Source: an uncultured Collinsella sp.
GTDB taxonomy: Bacteria; Actinomycetota; Coriobacteriia; Coriobacteriales; Coriobacteriaceae
NCBI GenBank assembly: GCA_900544755.1
Contig: UQWQ01000016.1
Coordinates: 1-28,915 of the forward strand
DNA length: 28,915 nucleotides
Reading direction: 5' to 3'
The notes under the pieces were generated by a model. That model made no database searches. It saw only the letters and a program-made list of their open reading frames with translations, and was not told where the DNA came from. This document shows, in pieces, positions 22,970-28,915 of this stretch. The first letter of the stretch is position 1; each line of letters opens with the position of its first letter. A program made the position numbers and the translations under genes.

Positions 22970-24082
22970 ATGCTCGATACTACCACCTTCGTCGGCCTCG
23001 ACGTCCACGCCCGCTCGATAAAGGCCGTCTCCCTCGACGTCATGACCGGGGAGGTGCGCGCCGCGACCTTCGGCTACGACGCCGGCGCCGTCGCGGAGTG
23101 GGTCCGCTCCGTGGACCCCGGGGCCAGGTGCGTGTACGAGTCCGGGGTCACGGGCTTCGACCTGCAGAAGAGGCTTTCCGGCCTGGGGGTCGACTGCGTG
23201 GTCGGCGCCGTCTCGAAGATGATCAAGCCCAGCGCGGACAGGCGCAGGAAGAACGACCGCAACGACGCCGAGTTCCTCGCCCGCATGCTGTCGGTCGGCA
23301 ACGTGGTCGAGGTGTGGGTCCCCGACGACGAGTGCGAGGCCGCCCGCGACCTGACCAGGGCGCTCGAGGACGCGAGGGACGACCTCTCGCGCTCGAAGCA
23401 GCGGCTCTCCAAGTTCCTGCTCAGGCACGGGCTCGTCTTCGACGAGAGGACGCCCACCGGCCGCAGGAAGGGCAACTGGACCCGGGCCCACTGGTCCTGG
23501 ATCGAGTCGATAAGGTTCGCGGAGAGGGCCGACGAGGAGGTGCTCGCCTACTACGTCGACGCGGTCAGGCGGGCGGCGGAGGAGAAGGCGAGGCTCGAGA
23601 GGCTCGTCGAGGGCGAGGCCCGCAAGCCCAGGTGGAGGAGGAGGGTCGACTCCCTCCGCTGCCTCAAGGGCGTCGACACCGCTTCCGCCGCCGACCTCGT
23701 GTTCGAGGCCGGCGAGTTCTCCAGGTTCAGGAACGCCCGCTCGTTCGCCGCGTGGGTCGGCCTGACACCCTCCGAGCACTCCAGCGGGGAGAGCGACCGC
23801 AGGGGCGCGATCACCAAGGCCGGCAACAAGCACCTGAGGAAGACGCTGGTCGAGGCCGCGTGGCACTACCTGACGTGCTCGGGGCGGCCGAAGGACCTCG
23901 CCAAGGGCCAGGCCCCGGACCGGGGTGCCCGGAGGCATGCCGCCAAGGGCGTGCGGAGGCTGGTCGAGAGGCGGGAGGCGCTGCTCGCGCGCGGGGTCCA
24001 CGGCAGCAAGGCGAACGTGGCCACGGCGCGCGAGCTCGCCTGCTGGGTATGGGCGGTCGGCCTCATGGCCGAGGAGGCGTAG
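22970..24082 (+). CDS. IS110-family DEDD transposase (370 aa)
   Basis: RNA-guided serine/DEDD recombinase that excises and inserts its IS. The N-terminal RuvC-like DEDD domain has Asp11 (FVGLDVHARS), Glu57 (VYESGVTGFDL) and Asp96/Asp99 (KNDRNDAEFLARML). The middle is a long charged coiled coil (about 120-215). The C-terminal transposase_20 domain has the helix-hairpin stretch CLKGVDTASAADLVFEAG and the catalytic-serine motif PSEHSSGESDRRG (Ser271 or Ser272). Length is normal and no frameshift is seen, so it should be active. The start at 22970 is chosen because GGAAGGGG sits just ahead; an ATG 15 bp earlier lies before that site. Confidence 0.93.
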   Translation: MLDTTTFVGLDVHARSIKAVSLDVMTGEVRAATFGYDAGAVAEWVRSVDPGARCVYESGVTGFDLQKRLSGLGVDCVVGAVSKMIKPSADRRRKNDRNDAEFLARMLSVGNVVEVWVPDDECEAARDLTRALEDARDDLSRSKQRLSKFLLRHGLVFDERTPTGRRKGNWTRAHWSWIESIRFAERADEEVLAYYVDAVRRAAEEKARLERLVEGEARKPRWRRRVDSLRCLKGVDTASAADLVFEAGEFSRFRNARSFAAWVGLTPSEHSSGESDRRGAITKAGNKHLRKTLVEAAWHYLTCSGRPKDLAKGQAPDRGARRHAAKGVRRLVERREALLARGVHGSKANVATARELACWVWAVGLMAEEA

Positions 24083-24384
24083 GGGGCGGTCCCCCGCACA
24101 TAAGCCAGTCACCCCGGAAGCGGTTCGATCCGAAGCCGTTGAGGCGAACCTCAGGTCCCTTTTCTGCGAGCGCCCAGGGCGCCACACGCGTGCACAGACT
24201 GTCGGTTCGACGTAGAAGCCTCAGCCGTAGCAACGGATTGCCCAGCGAGAGATCGCCACGGGCGGATATTAAACTGCAAAGACGAGCGTCGGTAAGACAC
24301 GCCGAGGTCGCCGCGGACGGGTTGATATAGGGAGAGGGCCTGACCCCATATCGTTGGGGCCAGGCCCGATTTTGCCTCTTGACA
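24083..24384 (+). ncRNA. Candidate bridge/seek RNA region of the IS (3' non-coding part)
   Basis: About 300 bp between the transposase stop and the right inverted repeat has no credible gene but has several short hairpins, for example GAGG/CCTC near 24150 around CGAA and GCGCCC/GGGCGC near 24170, plus the strong hairpin at 24336-24367. In IS1111-type elements the guide RNA is encoded in this position. The exact RNA ends and the guide loops cannot be set from one copy. Confidence 0.45.
24336..24373 (+). terminator. Hairpin with short T-run near the IS right end
   Basis: GGGCCTG (24336-24342) pairs with CAGGCCC (24361-24367), and CCCCA with TGGGG inside, with one A/C mismatch; GATTTTG follows. 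It could end the transposase/guide RNA transcript or be the terminal stem of the guide RNA. Confidence 0.55.
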
Positions 24385-24399
24385 ATGTCCTGCTCATAT
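24385..24399 (+). repeat. IS right inverted repeat
   Basis: ATGTCCTGCTCATAT, exact reverse complement of the left repeat at 22849-22863. Between here and the next gene (24662) lie about 260 bp with no gene; a few small GC-rich hairpins near 24510-24545 (GCCC/GGGC, CAGCC/GGCTG) are the only structure seen. Confidence 0.88.
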
Positions 24400-24661
24400 T
24401 AAAAGGAACGTCCCTAAGTGCCGCAATGAGTGCTGCGACGCGCTCAGAATGGCAGCGTAGCGGTGGTATCATGCAAACATTCTAGGGCGCGATCTAATCG
24501 ATCCGGACCAAGATGCCGCCCGCTCGGGCAGCCTTCGGCTGTTCCGCACCAGGACGGCTTACGCCAACAATCGACGCACTACCCGAAATGGACTTGCAAA
24601 GCATGTATGAGCAGTTCTGTATACGGGCAGGCCGCCTTCGGTTCGGGAGGAAAAGGGTCGC

Positions 24662-26527
24662 ATGAAGAAGAAACAACTGTGCATCGCTTTTGCACTGCTT
24701 GCTGCCATGGTGCTGGGTGTATCCCTGCTGAGCGGCTGCGCCGAAAAAGGCACCAAATCGCAGGAGGCGCAGGAGAATAAAGAAACCATTCAGGTATACC
24801 TGTGGACAACCAGCCTGTACGAGAAGTACGCCCCCTATGTGCAGGCACAGCTGCCGGACGTAAACATTGAGTTTATCGTCGGCAACAACGATTTGGACTT
24901 TTATAAGTTCTTGCAGCAAAACGGCGGCTTGCCGGACATTATTACCTGCTGCCGTTTCTCCCTGCACGATGCTGCCCCCTTAAAGGACAGCCTGATGGAC
25001 CTTTCCACCACCAACGAGGCAGGCGCCATCTACAATACCTACCTCAACAACTTTAAAAATGAGGACGGTAGCGTAAACTGGCTGCCCGTATGCGCCGATG
25101 CCCACGGTTTCGTGGTCAACCGCGACCTTTTTGAGCAGTACGACATTCCGCTGCCCACCGACTACGCCAGCTTTGTCGCGGCCTGCAAAGCCTTTGAGAA
25201 AGTGGGCATTCGCGGCTTTACTGCCGATTATCAGTACGATTACACCTGCATGGAAACGCTGCAGGGGCTTTCCGCCGCCGAGCTTACGACCACGGAGGGG
25301 CGCAAGTGGCGCACCGCCTACAGCGACCCTGCCAACAACACCCGTGTCGGGCTGGACGACACCGTATGGCCGGGTGGCTTCGAGCGCATGGAGCAGTTCA
25401 TTCAGGACACGGGTCTGACCGCGGCGGATTTAGAGCTCAATTACGACGACGTGACCGAGATGTTCGGCAACGGGTAGCTTGCCATGTACTTTGGCAGCTC
25501 TGCCGGCGTAAAGATGTTCCAGGAGCAGGGCATCGACGCAACCTTTTTACCGTTCTTTAGCCAAAACGGCGAAAAGTGGCTGATGACCACACCCTACTTC
25601 CAGGTGGCACTGAACCACGATTTGGAGCAGGACGACGCGCGCCGCGAAAAGGCAATGCAGGTTTTGCACGTTATGATGTCGCAGGACGCACAGGAGCAGA
25701 TCCTCGCGGACGGGCAGGACCTGCTCAGCTACAGCCAGGACGTCGACTACCGCCTGACCGACACCACGAAGGACGTGCGCTCCGTGGTGGAAGAAAACCA
25801 TATGTATATTCGCATTGCCTCCAACGATTTCTTTGCCACCTCGCAGGACGTGGTTTCCAAGATGATTATGGGCGAATATGACGCCGCGCAAGCCTATAGC
25901 GCGTTTGATGCCAGCCTTTTGGCAGAGCAGGCGCCCGACACAGGCGATATTGTGCTGAGCAACAAAAAGACTTACTCCAACGTGTTCCACAAAGATGGCG
26001 GCAATGCTTCTTTCTCGGTTATGGCAAACACACTGCGCGGCATATACGGCACCGATGTGCTGGTGGCGGCCGCCAACAGCTTTACCGGCAGTGTGCTGCA
26101 GGCGGACTACACCCAAACAACGGCGTCGGCCATGATCATGCCCAACGGTCTTTTGTCGTACCAACGCACCATGACGGGCGCCGAGCTAAAGGACACCCTG
26201 CGCGCCTTTGTGGAAGGGTGCGAGGGCGGCTTTACCCCGTTCAACCGCGGCTCTCTGCCGGTGGTCAGCGGTATTGCCGTGCAGGTAAAAAAGAACGACG
26301 GCAGCTACAAGCTCACCGGCGTTACCCGCAACGGAAAGCCCCTGCAAGACAATGACACCGTTACCGTGACCTGCCTTGCAACGGAAAAGCAGATGACGCC
26401 GCTGCTGCAGGACAAAACCCACGCGTTTGAGCGCGGAGAGGATACGGTCAAAAACCTCTGGAGCAAGGCACTTTCCGACGGCAGCGTGGCGCTCGCCGCG
26501 CCGGAAAGCTACATTACGTTGGGGTAG
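24662..26527 (+). pseudogene. Solute-binding lipoprotein fused to a 5'-nucleotidase C-terminal-like domain, cut by an in-frame amber codon
   Basis: The frame runs 621 codons with one TAG at 25475-25477 (codon 272). N-terminus: lipoprotein signal MKKKQLCIAFALLAAMVLG with lipobox LLSGC (Cys26). Residues about 40-460 resemble family-1 extracellular sugar-binding proteins (IQVYLWTTSLYEKYAPY; GGLPDIITCCRFS). The break falls in MFGNG-stop-LAMYFGSSAG, where relatives have a GK-AM turn, so AAG to TAG is the likely change. Residues about 500-590 (GTDVLVAAANSFTGSVL, GAELKDTLRAFVEG, VTRNGKPLQDNDTVTV) look like the C-terminal domain of 5'-nucleotidases. GGGAGGAAAAGG precedes the ATG. The sensor kinase starts 5 bp after its end, so it was probably that kinase's ligand-binding partner. 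Without readthrough only a 271-residue fragment is made. Style is Firmicutes-like. Confidence 0.8.
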
Positions 26528-26532
26528 GCGAC

Positions 26533-28915
26533 GTGGAAGTAGATAAGCGTAAAACCAAAAGAACATGGCACGTGCCGCGCAAAGGGCTGTCCGCTGCCGC
26601 CGTTGTGCTGACGATTACGTGTTTTGTTTTCCTTGGCGTGCAGTACCTTTCATTTGTGTCCAAGACCGTTTATGAAGAAAGCACCTCGCATTTAGAGGAA
26701 GTTCTGCATAAATCTAACAACATGCTGAGAAAGATCGCCGACCAAAACATCTCCTACCTGCATTTGTGGAACGGCTTCCTGGAGACCACCCCCGATGACG
26801 ACGGGATTCAGGCGTTTCTGGAATCCGCAAAGCAGGAGCTTGGCTTTGCCGAATTCTACTTTCTTTCGTATGACGGCAACTATATGACACCGCGCGGGGA
26901 AACGGGCTATCTTGGCCTGCAGAGCAACCTCGACGAGAAGCTTGCCGATCAGAACGACATTGTATTAAACGCGGTCTTGCCCGGGCAGGATCCGACGCTG
27001 GTGTTTATCTGCCCCGAAACAAAGGGCGTCTACCGCGGCTTTGCCTACGATGCCATTGCCATCAGCCATCGCAATGACGCTGTGATGAAATCCGTGGACG
27101 ATTCGGCGTTTGGCGGAACCGCCAGCACCTATGTCGTCTACCCGGATGGGCAGGTCGTGATCGAAAATATCGCAGAGGGCGAGCAATCCATCTATAACCT
27201 GCTTGCGGTCCTGCGCGAGCATTCCAACCTCAGCGAAGCGCAGGTGCAAGATCTTGCCAATGATTTTGCAAAAGGTGCCGACGGAAACCGCGAGGTAGAG
27301 CTGGGCGACACAAAATACTATCTGGCGTACGAAAGCGCCGACATCCAGGACTGGACCTTGGTGGAGCTTGTCCCCGTGGATGTCGTCAATGCCGCTATGA
27401 ATCAGCTTTGGCTGAGAACGGTACAAATAGTAGTGGGCATTGGAGGCGGACTTTCGCTCATGACCATTCTGCTGGTTATTAGCAGGGGTCGCATCAAACT
27501 GCGCCGCAAGAATACCGAAATCTTGTACCGCGAAGAGCTGTTCCGGAAGCTGTCCCAGAACGTGGACGATGTCTTTTTGATGCTAGATGCAAAAACCTAC
27601 AAGGCAGATTATATTAGCCCGAACATGGAACGCTTGCTGGGTCTGACGCAGGAGAGCGTGCGCGAAAATGTCGGTACGCTGGCCATGCTGCACCCGAAGG
27701 ATACCGTCGAACCTGTCGAAAACTATCTGGCGGGGCTTGCCGGCGGCGAGCAACGCGAATGGGATATGGAATATACCCATCAGCAAACGGGGGAACGACG
27801 CTGGTTCCATGTGGTTGCTATGGGCAGTGAGGTCGAGGGACAAACCAAGTACATTCTGGTTTTATCTGACCGCACCGCCGATAAGCAGGTGAATCAAGCA
27901 CTTGCGGATGCCGTTGCCGCCGCCGAAAACGCTAACCGCGCCAAAAGCACTTTCCTTTCCAGCATGTCCCACGATATCCGCACACCCATGAACGCCATCA
28001 TCGGCTTTACTACGCTGGCGGTCAGCAATCTGGACGACAGGGAGCGCGTGAAGGACTACCTTGCCAAGATCCTTGCCTCCGGCAACCACCTGCTCTCGCT
28101 CATCAATGACATCTTGGATATGAGCCGTATCGAAAGCGGAAAAATTCAGCTGGACGAAACCGAGGTCAATCTCTCCGATGTACTGCACGATATTAAAACC
28201 ATCGTCAGCGGGCAGATTTACGCAAAGCAACTGGAATTGTATATGGACGCGATAGATGTTACCGACGAGGACATCTATTGCGACAAGACCCGGCTCAATC
28301 AGATTCTGATGAACCTTTTGTCCAATGCCATCAAGTTCACTCCCGCGGGCGGCACGGTGTCGGTGCGGGTGCGCCAGCTTGCAGGCAAGGTCGGCGGATG
28401 CGGGCAGTATGAGTTCCGTGTCAAGGACAGCGGTATCGGTATGGACCCGGATTTTGCCAAAAAGGTATTTGAACCCTTTGAGCGCGAGCGCTCCTCAACG
28501 GTAAGCAGAATACAGGGCGCTGGGTTGGGTATGGCCATTACCAAAAACATTGTAGATATGATGGGCGGCACCATTGAGGTACAGTCCGCGCCGGGAAAAG
28601 GCTCTGAATTTATCGTCCGTGTTCCGCTGCGCGCCCAGACAGAACGCCGTAGGGAGGTAAAAATCGTCGAGCTGGAAGGGCTGAAGGCGCTGGTGGTTGA
28701 CGACGATTTCAACACCTGCGACAGCGTGACCAAGATGCTGGTCAAGGTGGGGATGCGTGCCGAATGGACGCTTTCCGGCAAGGAGGCCGTGTTGCGCGCA
28801 CGGCAGTCCCTCGAGATGGGCGATACCTTTAAGGCCTATATCATCGACTGGCGCCTGCCGGATATGAATGGCATTGAGGTAACCCGCCAGATTCGCGCCC
28901 TGAACGACGATACGC
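26533..28915 (+). CDS. Hybrid sensor histidine kinase, incomplete at window end (794+ aa)
   Basis: Membrane kinase carrying its own receiver. The start is GTG (VEVDKRKTKRTWHV), 5 bp after the upstream gene. Order: transmembrane helix 1 (about 20-42), extracellular Cache-like sensor (about 45-295; AEFYFLSYDGNYM), transmembrane helix 2 (about 297-318), PAS domain (about 330-455; DVFLMLDAKTYKADYISPN), HisKA with phospho-His480 in MSHDIRTPMNAIIG, ATPase with N box NQILMNLLSNAIKF, G1 DSGIGM, F box FEPFERE and G2 GAGLGMAI, then a receiver (LVVDDDFNTCD; acceptor Asp772 in YIIDWRLPDMNG). More receiver or Hpt modules may follow beyond 28915. Such kinases in gut Clostridia often neighbour a solute-binding lipoprotein. 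No frameshift seen. Confidence 0.92.
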   Translation, partial: MEVDKRKTKRTWHVPRKGLSAAAVVLTITCFVFLGVQYLSFVSKTVYEESTSHLEEVLHKSNNMLRKIADQNISYLHLWNGFLETTPDDDGIQAFLESAKQELGFAEFYFLSYDGNYMTPRGETGYLGLQSNLDEKLADQNDIVLNAVLPGQDPTLVFICPETKGVYRGFAYDAIAISHRNDAVMKSVDDSAFGGTASTYVVYPDGQVVIENIAEGEQSIYNLLAVLREHSNLSEAQVQDLANDFAKGADGNREVELGDTKYYLAYESADIQDWTLVELVPVDVVNAAMNQLWLRTVQIVVGIGGGLSLMTILLVISRGRIKLRRKNTEILYREELFRKLSQNVDDVFLMLDAKTYKADYISPNMERLLGLTQESVRENVGTLAMLHPKDTVEPVENYLAGLAGGEQREWDMEYTHQQTGERRWFHVVAMGSEVEGQTKYILVLSDRTADKQVNQALADAVAAAENANRAKSTFLSSMSHDIRTPMNAIIGFTTLAVSNLDDRERVKDYLAKILASGNHLLSLINDILDMSRIESGKIQLDETEVNLSDVLHDIKTIVSGQIYAKQLELYMDAIDVTDEDIYCDKTRLNQILMNLLSNAIKFTPAGGTVSVRVRQLAGKVGGCGQYEFRVKDSGIGMDPDFAKKVFEPFERERSSTVSRIQGAGLGMAITKNIVDMMGGTIEVQSAPGKGSEFIVRVPLRAQTERRREVKIVELEGLKALVVDDDFNTCDSVTKMLVKVGMRAEWTLSGKEAVLRARQSLEMGDTFKAYIIDWRLPDMNGIEVTRQIRALNDDT

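Larger units (their letters stand above)
22849..24399 (+). mobile_element. IS110-superfamily insertion sequence, IS1111-like
   Basis: A DEDD transposase gene is bounded by perfect 15-bp inverted repeats, ATATGAGCAGGACAT (22849-22863) and ATGTCCTGCTCATAT (24385-24399), spanning 1551 bp. Subterminal repeats plus long 3' non-coding DNA (about 300 bp after the transposase) and a short 5' leader are hallmarks of the IS1111 branch; the IS110 branch lacks inverted repeats. True outer ends may lie a few bases beyond the repeats. Codon use (many AGG Arg, nearly all GC-ending codons) differs from neighbouring genes, a sign of transfer. Confidence 0.82.

Noticed and set aside
22763..24187. Long open frame opposite the transposase and another on the same strand in a different frame (23098-24330)
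   Set aside because: Both are products of very GC-rich codons in the IS; no recognisable domain, while the chosen frame has all DEDD motifs.
24420..24661. Riboswitch (for example cyclic di-GMP) upstream of the lipoprotein
   Set aside because: Only small GC hairpins are present; no conserved riboswitch core sequence could be matched.

Overview
The window looks like a chromosomal piece of a gut Coriobacteriia bacterium, most likely Collinsella. The reasons are the high GC with strongly GC-ending codons, several phosphotransferase (PTS) operons for beta-glucosides run by PRD-type activators, a NikR plus hyp hydrogenase-maturation cluster, and short palindromic intergenic repeats. The genus is inferred from gene content and style, not from a marker gene.

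Left part (1-5259, mostly minus strand). A lactose/cellobiose-family PTS operon reads right to left as PRD activator, EIIA, EIIB, EIIC. Upstream of it is a short graveyard: a HAD phosphatase/phosphoglucomutase missing its start and second half, the last 73 codons of a GntR/UTRA regulator, and a short secreted protein that looks like the front of something longer.

Middle-left (5260-9546). A LytTR response regulator and its GHKL sensor kinase overlap by one base. They are followed by a convergent protein of unknown function with a possible worn uracil-DNA-glycosylase-like fold, a thioredoxin, a small unknown gene, and nikR with a His/Cys-rich N-terminal extension.

Middle (9547-14703). hypF, hypC, hypD and hypE build the Fe(CN)2CO part of [NiFe]-hydrogenase. 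Between nikR and hypF lie two mutually exclusive hairpins, the downstream one terminator-like.

Middle-right (14704-21790). A second complete PTS operon (EIIB, EIIC, EIIA, 6-phospho-beta-glucosidase, HPr, minus strand) is followed by a small membrane protein gene and faces a divergent PRD activator. The shared control region holds five GCGGCAA/TTGCCGC sites, four of them exactly 28 bp apart, the first lying over the -35 position of an apparent activator-dependent promoter. The whole block is bracketed by two copies of the last 57 bp of hypE, so it looks like an insertion or segmental duplication next to hypE.

Right part (21791-28915). A phosphoglycolate-phosphatase-like HAD gene is followed by a tandem array of alternating 15-nt palindromic arms. 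Then comes an IS110-superfamily element with 15-bp inverted repeats (IS1111-like), a structured leader that would mask the transposase ribosome site, and about 300 bp of 3' non-coding DNA where a guide (bridge/seek) RNA is expected. Beyond it is a Firmicutes-like sensory pair: a lipoprotein that fuses a solute-binding domain to a 5'-nucleotidase C-terminal-like domain, broken by an in-frame amber codon, and a large hybrid sensor kinase that runs off the window.

No tRNA, rRNA or CRISPR array was recognised.
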